Part shown: in pieces, positions 41,525 through 52,594 of the stretch | Layout of the letters: every line of letters starts with the position of its first letter | Numbering within the stretch: the stretch's first letter is position 1 | Position numbers and translations under genes: made by a program | Origin: Eutreptiella sp. 'Long Island Sound 2002' | Taxonomy: Eukaryota > Euglenozoa > Euglenophyceae > Eutreptiales > Eutreptiaceae | NCBI GenBank assembly: GCA_964036045.1 | Contig: OZ038402.1 | Span: forward strand, 7,580,971 to 7,644,970 | Length of the DNA stretch: 64,000 bases | Direction: 5' to 3' | The notes under the pieces: generated by a model | Told to the model about the DNA's origin: nothing | The model's database searches: none | Seen by the model: the letters and a program-made list of their open reading frames with translations, nothing else

Positions 41525-43738
41525 TTAGAACAACGTTCCACCACCGCCTACATTGCTGGCGTCGGTCACCAGGATAATCTCCCCTTGTGCCGTAGGCACG
41601 CCCAAGCACTTAGCGTTGGCTACCTTGTCTTTGAGCTCGTCAAACGCTTGTTGCTCTTGTGGGCCCCAGCGCCAAGTAGTACTCTTCCTGATCAAGTCCG
41701 TCAGAGCGGCGCTGGTGTAGGTGAAGTTTTTGATGTGGCTGCGATAGAAGTTGCACGCCCCAATGAAACTGCGTACATCATGAAGTCCTTTCTTAGCATC
41801 TTCGTGTCGTACCTTGGCATCCATCAGGGGTTTGGCCTTAGAGGCCGCTGGGGTCCACCACCCATAGCCAACATCAAACCCCAGGTACTGCATGGTCTCC
41901 TGCATGAACTCACACTTCTCCAGCTTGGGTCGTGTGTAGTTCTCCTGGCAGACCGCAAAGAACTCACCCAAGAGGATTAGGTGATCCTCCTGGGTATTGG
42001 TCCCGAGGCATACATCGTCGATGTGAGCCTCCATCTGGGCACCACGGGATATGAGCTCCTGCACCTTAGGTCTCCTTCGTAGGATGGACAGAATCTTGTT
42101 CATCAGCTCTTGGAATAGAGCGGGTGCGTTAGCCACGCCAAACGGCATGACCTTCCACTTGAACACCCTCCCCTGAGGGGTGATGAAGGCCAGTAGTTCC
42201 TGTGCGTTGGGCATCAGGTCCACTTGCCAGAATCCGCTCCTCTTGTCCATTTTGATCTTGTAGCGACAGGAGGCTATCTTCTCCAGGGTAGACTCCATAT
42301 TGGGAATGGACCCTGAGTGGTTCAGCGTTTTCTTGTTCAGCTCTCCGGAGTCCACTACCAGCCGTTTGGCTGTAGACCCAGGTTTAGCCACCAGGAAACA
42401 GGGGCTGCAGTGTAGGGGGTAGTCCCCGTCCTTGTACTCCAGGACTAGGCCAGCGTCGATACATTCTTGTATCTGTCGCTCAATCTCGTCGGCCTGCTCT
42501 TTAGGAGCTGGATAGGGTCTCCTCCGGATCTTGTGACCCACGAACTCGGGTTTCAGCTTGAGGTCCATCTGTACCAGCTTGTCACATGAGGCTGGAGGGG
42601 GTAGTTCTCCGAACACCTCCAGATAGGTCCTTATAAGCTTCTGTACCCGCGGGTCTAATACCTTGATCTTGTCCTCCATGTCCTCGTCAGAGTGTAAGTT
42701 GCTTGCCCCCTGAGTAATAGACGTTGGGAGGTGGTCCTCCACCGACTCTTCGCCCGTGGTAGTGTCCTTCAGCCCTTGGTAGGCATATAGAAGGTCTTGT
42801 TCAACCATCTCCGGTGGACGATGGCAACATAGGCACGCTCGAGGGGGTTCACATACACATTCCTCCGAGAGGTCGTCCTCCTCTGGGGTCCTCGCATGGG
42901 CGCCCCACACGCTCTTCATGAGCTTAAGATCTACCTCCCTTTGCCAGGTGGTGATCTTCTGTTCGAGGTCCTCCTTCAATTGGGATAGGTCTCCCATACG
43001 TCCTTGCTTCAGTGGCCATGAGCGGCGGGTAGGCTTCGCGTAGCATAGCTTTTTCGCCACCAACTTCCTCTTGGAATCCACATTCTCCCTTAGCCTGGAT
43101 CGAGGGTCCAGCTCCTCGTCCACGGGGTCTTCCACCCTCATGGAGAGTAGGGGTTTCAGTGGGGCGACGCACTCGGCGTTCTCCACTTCCTCCACACAGG
43201 TCTGCACGAAGAAGGCGTCGTGCTCAGTTTCGTCATCTGAGTGGATAGAGCTAGGTAGCTCAGATAGTCCACACTCAGAGACTCCATCAGGAACAGGTAC
43301 ATGGCAAGAAGAGCTCGGGGCGTTGGTGTCAGTCACGACGTACTCATCTCCTCCGGGTGTAGCCTCAACAGCATCTTGAGGTCGTAGGCAATCCTTCAAG
43401 TCACCCAAGGCGAGTCCGTCGCTTTCTCGTTGTATAGCCTCGACCAGAGTCGGGTCCAGATCCTCCCAGGGGATGGAGGTAAGACCTCTGTCCACCACGC
43501 TCAGCGTACTCCCCCATCCGGGTTTCCCAATAGGCGTCTTACGCCCCAGAGGCACGTAGATGGCCTCATCAGGTAACCAAACAGAGCTGATAGTCAGCCT
43601 GTCCAGGAGGTTTCGCCAGTATTCGTTGCCCCCATGGGCTCCCCAATCGGGGGAACACAGGACCATACGGGAACTTTCCAAGGCCACCTTGGTCAGCACC
43701 TTCCCCAGTTCACTGAACCTGGGGTTCCCGTAGGCCAT
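41525..43738 (-). pseudogene. pol: Element C Dam-like domain, RT and start of RNase H
   Basis: 737 codons open. Begins GMAYGNPRF, with NPRF (43715-43726) where B and D have NPPF, then VLCSPDWG. A long linker follows, then RT: FLVAKPGSTAKRLVVDSGELNKK, FWQVDL, FKWKVMPFGVANAP, IDDVCLG near 42010. RNase H opens with LVTDASNVGGGG. The same frame continues upstream through a TAG (43781-43783) to the protease, so the original frame was longer. Confidence 0.83.
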
Positions 43739-43780
43739 CCCGAAAGAGGGCCAGTAAAATTTGTAGCTGCAGTTCCTCCT

Positions 43781-44350
43781 CTAGCTGCAGTAAAGGTCCA
43801 GTACATGCTGCTTGTCGCTGGCGAACAACTCCACACTCAGGTGTTCTCTAGAGTAACCTAACTCCTTCAGACCTTGGTCTAGGACTTCCCCCAATAGTTG
43901 ATAGTCCTCAGTTTTGGAGGCGGCCATCATGTTCGAGGGCTCCTCCTTCGATAGCCTCAGGCAACTCGCGGTATGTTCCGACTGCTCCAGTGGCACAGAC
44001 TCTCTGCCACTGCCGTGGTCCACGTAGAGGAGGTAGGGCGCTTGCAGCGTCAGGGATTGTATCCGGGAGTGCTGTACGAAGAAGTCAGTCCCCAGTACAA
44101 AGTCGAAGGCCTCAGTGTCCATCACATAGAACCGATGGGCGATAGCCCGGTAGCCCATAGGTACCTCCACTTCACAGTCCCCGCAGCTGTGCACCACATG
44201 TCCATCCCCCATGCGTATAGCAGCGGTGGTCATGGTGTTCTTCAGGCTCCCACAAGGTAAACTTTTCTTGGCCACTATAGATATGGTGGCGCCAGTATCC
44301 AATACCCACAGGTATTCGCGTCCCCCTAGTCCGATACGTACCCAAAACAC
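43781..44350 (-). pseudogene. pro: Element C protease and first half of the Dam-like domain
   Basis: Retropepsin with DTGA at 44288-44299 and FVLGTDF. It ends SVELFASDKQHVLDLYCS and then TAG, where D has Lys. The frame is continuous upstream to a TGA in the sequence TTC TGA CGG, which sits exactly where B and D have the gag/protease TAG. The protease half reads as intact. Confidence 0.82.
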
Positions 44351-44551
44351 CAGGTCTTGGGTGCCACCAGAGCGTCCCCGTCAGAACTCCGCGGAACAGG
44401 TCACCTCGAGCCCCTTGTTCCGCAATTTGCGGGCCATCCTCATGAAACGGCTCCTCTTCTTAGCGTTGCCGTCACCACCACCTTCATGCTCACGCTTGGC
44501 TCCTTGTTCTTGCTGGGCCTGCGTTTGTGAGCGTGTGGTAGGACCAGACTG
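44351..44551 (-). CDS. gag: Element C gag tail (downstream side of insertion D)
   Basis: Once D and one target copy are left out, this continues in frame from 55478: a Gln/Gly-rich linker, then AKKRSRFMRMARKL...LEVTCSAEF, which matches the tail KKRRLAWMA...VDVKF in B and D. It ends at the TGA (context TTC TGA CGG) before protease. That the frame closes across the join supports the insertion model. Confidence 0.8.
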
Positions 44552-44556
44552 CCCTC

Positions 44557-45268
44557 AGAAAGATGTCCTTGAATTATGCCCTAGGTCTTTTGATGTATTC
44601 CTGCAGGTTTTGTAGTTGAAAACCCCAAACCAAAGCAGCAAGTAGAGCAAGGACTGAATATGGATCGAATCAATGATTGGTTTTGGAATCCAGTGTAACA
44701 CAGAAGGGCTGCAGATAGACAAAGCAGGTATATGAACATAGATTCAATCACAAATGGATAATACAAAAGGTTTTATAAGAAAATTGGTCAGACTCTAGCC
44801 TCAGAGGTTGCAATAGGCACTTCATGTGCACTCTTTTGGGTGAAATGGTGCTGGTTAGGACTGAGGGGCATAGATGTCAGGACCACACAGAAAATGACTT
44901 GGCCAAGCAACTGAATTCAGAAACAGTTACAAAGTAGGACCACAATAAGTGGTAGAAACAATTGAGTATAGGGGTCTTGGGGTGGGAGACCACTTAGGCT
45001 TAACCTTCAAGGCCCACAAGCATGAAATGCCTGATTTATTTTGGTATGTCCTCCATGAAGGAAGGTACCTCCGCTCAGTTGAGTGGTAGGGGTGAACTTC
45101 ATGGGGGGGCTAGGGTCACAACCCTAGTTACTTTGAGAAAGTGTACTTTAGGCAACAAAAGAGAGATAAAAACACTTAAGTTTGTCTCAGCATCAACAAA
45201 GGGTTTTAAGGGGGGCTTAGCCTGGATCAAGCCCTCCAAGAAAGACATGGCAGTGACTTTTTCTTACT
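44557..45268 (-). repeat. 3' LTR of element D
   Basis: 712 bp, complete; on the minus strand it runs AGTAAGAAAAAGTCACTG to CATCTTTCT. It is preceded (at 45269) by the purine tract CCAGGGGGG. Confidence 0.92.
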
Positions 45269-45509
45269 CCCCCCTGGAGTACTAGTTAGCTAAGCTAGTA
45301 GGACCAAGGAAAAAGGCTGAAATATTCCCAAAATTACCTCAGAAAATGCATTAAACTTACCAAAAACATTCTCATCACTTCATAGAAGCCCATCACACTG
45401 TAGGGACCCTTGAAAAACAGTGTAGTGTACCGTGAATGATGTCCCTTCGAAGGGGCATTCCTCAAAAGTCGCCGGCGTGCGGCGAAAACGTTTGGAAAAA
45501 GTGTGGGGG

Positions 45510-45572
45510 CAGTGGAAATTGAACCCAGGACTCCCTGTCCAGAGCACATGTGTCTGTCCACTAGGGTACAGT
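45510..45572 (-). other. tRNA-like A/B-box segment in the D 3' region
   Basis: On the minus strand TACCCTAGTGGACAGA (A-box-like) is followed 35 nt later by TCCTGGGTTCAATTTCC (B-box-like). The same pair, diverged, lies in F at about 59522-59582. A full cloverleaf is not evident. Confidence 0.4.
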
Positions 45573-46552
45573 CGAACGCTCTAATGCGGACAGCTATCGC
45601 CGTATAAACAGTGTTTTAGTAAACGTCCTGACCAAGGGCCAGGGCGGAGCAATACTCCCAATGGAGGACACAAACCCCCAGGAGCTGGAAAAAAATAGAA
45701 AATGAAACCAGCAGGGAGTGATTCCTGCGGTTTTGCGGAAGGGGTTGCGATTTAGCAAGTGAAATCGTTGAAAATCGACGAAACCACGCGGGAAATCGTC
45801 ATTTTTACACATAACTTAAAGTCGCAGACAAGCGCAAAGGAAGCGGACGCCAAGAAAAGGGTTGCGCAAGCGAAAACGGCTTTTGGAAAAGAAGGTATGA
45901 ACCGTAGTTTTTAAAGTTTTAAAGAAAATTTTTGCACAGTTGCATCAAAATTTTTATAAACTTCAGAGTAAAGCATTCAAAATCAGCCCACACCACAGAG
46001 CAGTTCAACAACCCGTCTCTCAGGTATGTCTGTGTCACTTCACACTCACGCATTGCGTTCGTGTTGCTTGTTCCGTCAAAACGTTAGGGTTGTCAACGCT
46101 GTGCTCGTTGGGGGGTCGGGTGTTCATCTCTCGTGCTCTGCACAGGTGAAAGCAGGAATGAAAGGTATGTGATGCGAATGGAGCGCGCAGCGCGCACGTA
46201 GGGTTAGAATATGCGCTGTGCTCGCGATGCATGTGCCTAATCTAGGCATCCACACGCTGTATCGCTTCACCTGTATCCCTAATTCACCCTTGTTTCCTTC
46301 TTCACAGGTTAGCGTTTGTTCGTGTGCGGCCGTGGCCTTCAAGTTGAGTTGCTTAAAACGCTTAGGTTTGTTTTGTGTTCGTTTCAATGCGGCATTCACA
46401 GGATGCATGGTGAGTAAGGTAGGTTAGCCCAGGAGGAGCTCACCTCCTGGTTGAGTCTGTGGTTAAGCCTCCCTTCCCTGCGTGCACATGATGCATTAAA
46501 GGGTAGGCCACGCGAATTGCGCACGGTAAACCTTGTTTAGGTTACCCAGAGG

Positions 46553-46586
46553 CTCCTCGGTACGTTCTTTAAGAGAACCCGAGGAG
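46553..46586. other. Conserved hairpin in the D 3' region
   Basis: CTCCTCGG pairs with CCGAGGAG, and GTTCT with AGAAC inside. In C (38484-38517) the stem changes to CTCCTTGG/CTGAGGAG, which keeps pairing through G-U wobbles on the + strand only. Confidence 0.5.
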
Positions 46587-47581
46587 TTTCTTAAAGCTTG
46601 CTTGCTTGACAGGGGTAGCTGCATATGCAGCGTGTTTGCGAACAGTGTATTATAGGTCACACTGAGAAGGGTATAATACCTGGAGTGTGGCTTGGTTCCT
46701 CAGTCGCAAACGCCCCTTCATCTGCCTCTTTTGTACAGGTGGGAGAGGTTAAGGGTGATTGGTGCACGCAGCAGCTGCCTTCGGCGGCTACCATTTTTCT
46801 GCCCCAGCAAAACAGGGGCGCTGATCACAAATCAAATCACTGTGCCTCAGCCAGTACTGGCGAGGACAGTTCGACCTCAACGACATTTGCGCTGTGCACG
46901 CAACAAGAGCACCCCTTCCTTCCAAGCCCTAGCAGGGGAAACGCGTCGTGGCGTCCCCTGTTAGGCCACAGCTGCTTAGGAGCGCTGTGTTCTCTCGTCA
47001 TTTTCACAGGAGGGCCATTAGGGCCTGAGTGACGTTCGACAGCAGCACCCAGTAGCTTGTGTAGGGGTTAGGGTCAGCAGGCCTGGCAGGCGGTGAGTGC
47101 AAGTGATGAGTGCTCACCCTGCCTTCGAAAGCCAGTGCTGGCGTTAGTGAGTGTAGTGTAGTCGTGTCTCCTGTCCCGCGTGCTTTTCCTCGTGGGCAGG
47201 GGAGTGCGTTAGCTTTTGAGCTGTAGCAACAATGGGCGTTTTGTATGCCCTTAGCACACTTGGCCACCCCTCCCCTCTTAGTAGGTAGGGCTTTTGCCGT
47301 TTACCCCAAGGTTAGGCGCCAGCACAGAAATTGGGCGCCATAGGAGTGGTAATAGTACCTGATTAGGACCTTCGGTCCGACGTCAGCGAAGCCCGGTCTC
47401 CGGGAGCCACGCTGGGGAGAGAAGTGAGACACATACAGACATACGTAGCACACTTAGGGGTATGGTAAACCCTGTAAGGAAGGGTAGAACCCCATGGGTC
47501 TGGACCAGTCAGGGGTCCTAACTGTGGGCTCGCTTGTCCCCAAGGAGAGAAGACACACCTTGCCTCAAAACACCTTGCTTG

Positions 47582-50500
47582 TCATTCCCCCGTGGTGTAG
47601 AAAGCCACCGTTCTTCGTTGGCTCACCAAGGTCATTACATTAGGGCAGTACCCATGCAACACATGGTCAACAAGGCAAACACTCGCTGGGTGGCTGCAAT
47701 CTTGATAAGCGGCCACCTGGCTCACGCTGGAAACCATAGGCGTGGGTCTGCAGGGCACAGACAGGGTCAGTAGACTGACACAGGGTAATAAGTTTCGCTT
47801 CTTACGCTGGGACATAGTCTCAGCACGGGTTAGGAGCTGCCCCTCGTTGTTCTCAACGAGGTAAGTGCGTAAGATGGGGTTGATACTCCCATCTGGTTGT
47901 ATGAAGGCTGACATAGGTTCCCAGGTCGCCTCGGACAACCCATAGCCATCCCACAGGGTAAGGAATTTCCAGCCCTGTTTATACTCGTGGCGAGCAATAC
48001 CTGCAACCACGTAGTAACCATCGACTGCCATCTCATCAGCAGTCAGCTCTTCGAGTTCGTCTGCCTCCTCTGGACTGGCAGCGTTCTCTAGGTCTATACG
48101 TTCAATCTCACTGTCGCTGAGGCGCCACTCATCCCAAGACAAGTCGTCAGGGGAGTGATAGTGCCTCAACTGCTTAGGAGCACATAGCAGTTCACCACCT
48201 AGACGTGGACTGCACCTGACATGGATCCTGGATCCATCTATCCTGATGATACGATAGGGTCCAAAGTAAGGGTCCTGTAGGCAGTTACGTGGCCAGGAGG
48301 GTAGGCTTGAATGGTGTACCAAAACAAGGTCACCAACTTTGAAGCTGGCAGGTCGCCGTAGGCGGTTCCGTCGGCTCTGTTCACGGTCACGAATGTGCCT
48401 CAGGTTAGTACCAGCCTGGTTAGCCAGAGACTGCTTGTGTTCCAGCCAATCTCCCACAGGTCTCTTGAAGTCCTCAGGAAAGGGGGTTTTGAAGAACCAA
48501 GCAGGTCGTCCTCCATGGAACAGGTCGTGGGGGGTGAAACCCGTAGAAGAGCTCCGCTGTGAGTTCATGGACAGAACTGCCCAGGGCACTAGGCGTACCC
48601 AGTCCTTGGTGCGCTCCTGTTTCATCAGGATTCTTACGTTTTGCTCCACCACACGGTTCTGTCTCTCACAGAGAGGGTTAGACGTGTGAGTGTAGGGCAC
48701 ACCTGTGGTTACCTCCACGTTGAGGGCATTTAGCACTCGTTTGTACCACCCAGTGTCACTGCGGATGCGTACATCTTCATCGGAGTGCACCTGTTTAGGT
48801 GCTCCATAGGGTTCGAACCATTGTTCGACCAACATTTTTACAGTCTGCTCACCTGTGATTTTCTTATTGCAAGGGAACACACGGGTGAAGCGAGATAGAC
48901 CACAGGTGACCACGAGGCAACTACCATAGCCGCCAAAGCGTGGTAGGCCGTGGATGTAGTCCACGTAGAGAAGAGAGTTACCACAATAGGGTATGGGTAA
49001 GCTGGAGATCAGGCCCCTATCCCTACTGTCGCTCTGCTTGCTGGCATGACAGCCACAAGCATCCACAATGGTCTGCATACGCGACCTAAGTTCAGTCAGG
49101 GTTAGACTAGAGTAGAAACACTCACGGAAGAAGTCCACTGAGCGATTAGCGCCAGTGTGACCAGAACTGAGATGGGACCACTGTAGACACCCATCCAGTC
49201 GTGCCTCAGGCACAACAATTCGGTCCTCGTAGAAGAGGTACTGATTGTTTTTATACCACTGGTGCCCGTCAATGACACGGGGTTCGAGACCAGTGCTGAG
49301 GGTTTGGAGAATTTCTTCATACTCTGACTGATAGTCGGTTAGACTCCAACCCTCCAGGATTCCAGCAGTGCGCATGGATAGGTCAAGCTGGACATCCATA
49401 CGCTGGAAAGCCTCTTTGGCGAGCGCCTCAGAGCTCTCACCAATAAGCGCATCGAAGTTGTTGCGCGATATATAGTCAGACAGTTCATTCTTAATCCCGG
49501 GGATATGATGCACTGTCAGCCTGAACTGGCTCAGGTAAGTCCACCACCGTTTTAGCTTCGCTTTTTCTGGTGGTGGGCCCTTCTGAAAAGACTTCACAGG
49601 CTCCTGGTCACACAGCCAGACAATAGGGTTAGACCCCAGGAGTCGAGATTGTGACGATAGCACCAACATACTGGCCAGGAGTTCCTGGTCATAGGTGCTG
49701 TAGTTGGAACGCGCTTGGTTCCATTTCCAATTCCAGTGTCCCAGTGGCACCAGTCGCCACTCACTGGTAGGATAGTCATGTTTCAACGAACCATCACGGT
49801 TCAGTCCAGTAGTACGATAATGGCAGTGGGTTAGTTCAGCGGGGTTAAGCTCCTGCCATTGGTAGATCGTACCTCCTCCCCCTACATCACTGGCATCAGT
49901 GATCAGGACTATCTCGCCCTCAGCGCGGGGCACTCCCAGGCAGTTGGAGGAGGCAATCTTCTTCTTCAGCTCCTGGAAACACTCTTCCTCTCTGGAGGTC
50001 CATCTCCAGGGAGTAGTTTTCTTGATCAGGTCAGTGGGGGGTGCAGAGGAGTAAGTAAAATTGTGGATGTGACGCCGATAGAAATTACAGGCGCCCACAA
50101 AACTCCTCACATCGTGTAGACCCTTCTTAGGGTCATCGCGAATCTGCATGTCCTGTAGGGGCTGCATCTTAGACGCGGCTGGTTTCCACCAGCCATACCC
50201 CACGTCGAAACCCAAATACGCCATCTCCTCTTTCATGAACTCACATTTTTCGAGTTTGATTCGGAGATGGTTTTCTTGACAGACAGTGAAGAATTCACGG
50301 AGGAGAACGACATGGTCCTCTTTGGTATTAGTACCCAAACTCACGTCGTCGATGTGATCCTCCATTTCTGCATCCCGAGAAATCAGCTCCTGTCCTAGAG
50401 GCCTGCGCCTCAGTATGTACAAAATTTTGTTCATAAGCTCCTGGAAGAGCGCTGGGGCGTTAGCCACCCCGAAAGGCATAACCTTCCACTTGAAGACACG

Positions 50501-52591
50501 ACCCTTAGGGGTTATAAAGGCAAGCAGCTCCTGAGCTGCAGCGGTTAGGTCAACCTGCCAGAAACCAGAGCGTGTGTCCATTTTGGTCTTATACCTGCAT
50601 TTGGCAATAACTTCCGGGGTGTTTTCCATGTTAGGAATACTCCCTGAGTGGTTCTGGGTTTTCTTGTTGACCTCACCATAGTCTACAACAAGACGTAGAG
50701 CAGTTGACCCTGGTTTAGCAACAAGGAAACAGGGGCTGCAGTGATGGGGATAGTCCCCATGTTTATACTTCTCAACGAGGCCAGCATCAATGCATTCTTG
50801 GATCTGGCGCTCGATTTCTTCAACCTGTTCCTGTGGAGCGGGATAGGGACGACGCCTCACTCGCGTCTTTTCAAATTCGGGTTTCAATTTCAGGTCCATC
50901 TGGACCAGTTTTTTACAAGATAGGGGAGGCGGCAAGGCGCCGAACACCTCCTCATAGGTTATAAGCAGTTTCTTCAGGCGGGGGTCAAGGTTAAGACTCT
51001 CGACTTTCTGAAGGAAATCCTCCTCAGCATGGAGGTTGCTTTTTCCATGTTCTTTCTTTTTATGCCGATCAGCAGTTTCGGCAGGTACAGTACCATCGTC
51101 CCACTCACGGGGACATTGCTGCCCATAGTGTAGAGAATACACTAGAGGTATCTCAGGATCAGGCAGCGTATAGGACTCATCGTCCTCCTCAGACCAGATG
51201 GAGTATTTCCAGGTCTGTCTGAGGTATTGCAGCCGCTCTTGGCGCTCAATACCTTTGGCCTTCAGGTACAACAGCCGTCGGAGTTCTTGAGTGTAATGCT
51301 CAGACAATGGCATGTTATTAGCAGCAGGCCGTGCCAGAGCATCAGTACTGCGGGCCACGGGTTCACCTGTGTGCACAGGCTGCAGGTGTAGCACTGGTTT
51401 CCCAACAGAGGAAGCGGGTTCAGAGGTTGACTCTAGATCTACCTCCTCTAGCAACAGCTGGGCCAGGAAGGCACTGTGTTTTAAGTCAACACAGCTGGGA
51501 TCAACAGAGGGAATAGTGCTGGCGATCTCAGACAGTTGGTCGTCAGCATCCTCTTTTACAGCTGCAGGTTCCAGATAGTCATCAGGAGACTCACACCCTG
51601 TAAGTGTGGCAGATAGGTGCTCAGGAGATCGATTTTTGAGATCATAAAGGGTCAAGCCACGATTTTCGGCCATGACCTCTTTTAGTAGCACCTGGTCCAG
51701 GTCACACAGGGGTACAGGATTGAGAGATCCATCGATGATGGACAGGAAACTGGCCCACTCAGGGGCCTGCATAGCTGTGTCTGAGTCCTCAGGCAAATAG
51801 ATGGGGCCGTCGGGGAGTTGCACTCTTCCCACGATCATTCGGTCAAGCATACGGCGCCAGTAAGCATGTTCACCAGAGCAACCCCAGTCAGGGGTGCACA
51901 TAACAACCCTTCCTCCCTCATAAGCGATCTTGGTTAGAACCTTCGCGAGCAGGGAGAAGGGAGGGTTAGCATACGCTAGGCCCATTGCTTTCCAGAAGAA
52001 ACGGAAAGCATTGTTCATTTGTTTCGAGCAGTACAACTGCATGATGTGCTGTTGTTGGCTCGCAAACAATTCCACCTGGATCTCATCCAGGTTTACCTGA
52101 AGGGCCGCCAGTCCATTTTCGGGAACATGACGGGCCAGTTGGTAGTTTTCAGTACGATAGTTCGTCTTGGCTGCGTAGCGCAGCCCAGACTCTTTTCGTC
52201 CTGACAGCTCCAAAGGAACGGAGAATGGCCCACTGCCAAAGTCGCAGTGCAAAGAGTTAGGACGCTGTAGGGACAGCATTTTAACCTGGGGGTTTCTTCT
52301 TAGAAAGTCAGTGCCAATGACAATGTCAAAGGCGTCAGTGTCCAACACTCTGCAGTGTTGGGTCACGGTTTCGTCGCCCAGACATATGGTCACATCGACC
52401 CCCCCCAAGGAATGGATGGTACGCCCATCCCCTACTCTTATGGCCACAGTCTTAGTCTTCCTGAAAGTTTTAAGCAGGCGCCGGGCCACTATGGAAAGTG
52501 TTGCACCGGTATCAAGCACTGCTCGAAAAACCTGATCCACGATTTTCACGAGGATCCAGAAAACCAAGTCCTCCTCTTCGGAGCCGCCCCC
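47582..52591 (-). CDS. pol: Element D protease-polymerase, intact
   Basis: 1,669 codons open from the gag/protease TAG; the first start-like codon is TTG at 52567, so readthrough is the likely route. Order, counted from 52567: protease DTGA (residues ~19-22), Dam-like domain (~160-245) with VELFAS, LYCSK, ANPPF (51958-51972) and VVMCTPDWG, acidic linker, RT (FLVAKPGS ~612, IDDV ~739), RNase H (LITDASD ~887), integrase HHCC (~1130-1180) and D,D,E in VDYIHG, HSDEDV and NPLCERQ (~1202-1300), GPY/F-like YFGPYRI, chromodomain-like YYVVAGI...LTLWDGYG..EATWEP (~1515-1555), and a ~90-residue tail. It makes and inserts the cDNA. The reference copy for reading B and C. Confidence 0.93.
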   Translation of the reverse strand, partial: GGGSEEEDLVFWILVKIVDQVFRAVLDTGATLSIVARRLLKTFRKTKTVAIRVGDGRTIHSLGGVDVTICLGDETVTQHCRVLDTDAFDIVIGTDFLRRNPQVKMLSLQRPNSLHCDFGSGPFSVPLELSGRKESGLRYAAKTNYRTENYQLARHVPENGLAALQVNLDEIQVELFASQQQHIMQLYCSKQMNNAFRFFWKAMGLAYANPPFSLLAKVLTKIAYEGGRVVMCTPDWGCSGEHAYWRRMLDRMIVGRVQLPDGPIYLPEDSDTAMQAPEWASFLSIIDGSLNPVPLCDLDQVLLKEVMAENRGLTLYDLKNRSPEHLSATLTGCESPDDYLEPAAVKEDADDQLSEIASTIPSVDPSCVDLKHSAFLAQLLLEEVDLESTSEPASSVGKPVLHLQPVHTGEPVARSTDALARPAANNMPLSEHYTQELRRLLYLKAKGIERQERLQYLRQTWKYSIWSEEDDESYTLPDPEIPLVYSLHYGQQCPREWDDGTVPAETADRHKKKEHGKSNLHAEEDFLQKVESLNLDPRLKKLLITYEEVFGALPPPLSCKKLVQMDLKLKPEFEKTRVRRRPYPAPQEQVEEIERQIQECIDAGLVEKYKHGDYPHHCSPCFLVAKPGSTALRLVVDYGEVNKKTQNHSGSIPNMENTPEVIAKCRYKTKMDTRSGFWQVDLTAAAQELLAFITPKGRVFKWKVMPFGVANAPALFQELMNKILYILRRRPLGQELISRDAEMEDHIDDVSLGTNTKEDHVVLLREFFTVCQENHLRIKLEKCEFMKEEMAYLGFDVGYGWWKPAASKMQPLQDMQIRDDPKKGLHDVRSFVGACNFYRRHIHNFTYSSAPPTDLIKKTTPWRWTSREEECFQELKKKIASSNCLGVPRAEGEIVLITDASDVGGGGTIYQWQELNPAELTHCHYRTTGLNRDGSLKHDYPTSEWRLVPLGHWNWKWNQARSNYSTYDQELLASMLVLSSQSRLLGSNPIVWLCDQEPVKSFQKGPPPEKAKLKRWWTYLSQFRLTVHHIPGIKNELSDYISRNNFDALIGESSEALAKEAFQRMDVQLDLSMRTAGILEGWSLTDYQSEYEEILQTLSTGLEPRVIDGHQWYKNNQYLFYEDRIVVPEARLDGCLQWSHLSSGHTGANRSVDFFRECFYSSLTLTELRSRMQTIVDACGCHASKQSDSRDRGLISSLPIPYCGNSLLYVDYIHGLPRFGGYGSCLVVTCGLSRFTRVFPCNKKITGEQTVKMLVEQWFEPYGAPKQVHSDEDVRIRSDTGWYKRVLNALNVEVTTGVPYTHTSNPLCERQNRVVEQNVRILMKQERTKDWVRLVPWAVLSMNSQRSSSTGFTPHDLFHGGRPAWFFKTPFPEDFKRPVGDWLEHKQSLANQAGTNLRHIRDREQSRRNRLRRPASFKVGDLVLVHHSSLPSWPRNCLQDPYFGPYRIIRIDGSRIHVRCSPRLGGELLCAPKQLRHYHSPDDLSWDEWRLSDSEIERIDLENAASPEEADELEELTADEMAVDGYYVVAGIARHEYKQGWKFLTLWDGYGLSEATWEPMSAFIQPDGSINPILRTYLVENNEGQLLTRAETMSQRKKRNLLPCVSLLTLSVPCRPTPMVSSVSQVAAYQDCSHPASVCLVDHVLHGYCPNVMTLVSQRRTVAFYTTGE

Positions 52592-52594
52592 CTA

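Larger units (their letters stand above)
45269..47581 (-). other. Element D 3' noncoding region
   Basis: 2.3 kb without a supportable coding frame. The first ~830 bp (45269-46100) also occurs in F (59280-60090). About 46400-47340 aligns with C 38290-39300. It holds a tRNA-like A/B-box segment (45510-45572), conserved hairpins, and on the + strand a series of pyrimidine-tract-CAG-G motifs (near 46024, 46145, 46309, 46401, 46613, 46738 and 47010) and GTGAGTAAGG at 46410. Such length and conservation are unusual for a retrotransposon 3' end. Confidence 0.6.
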
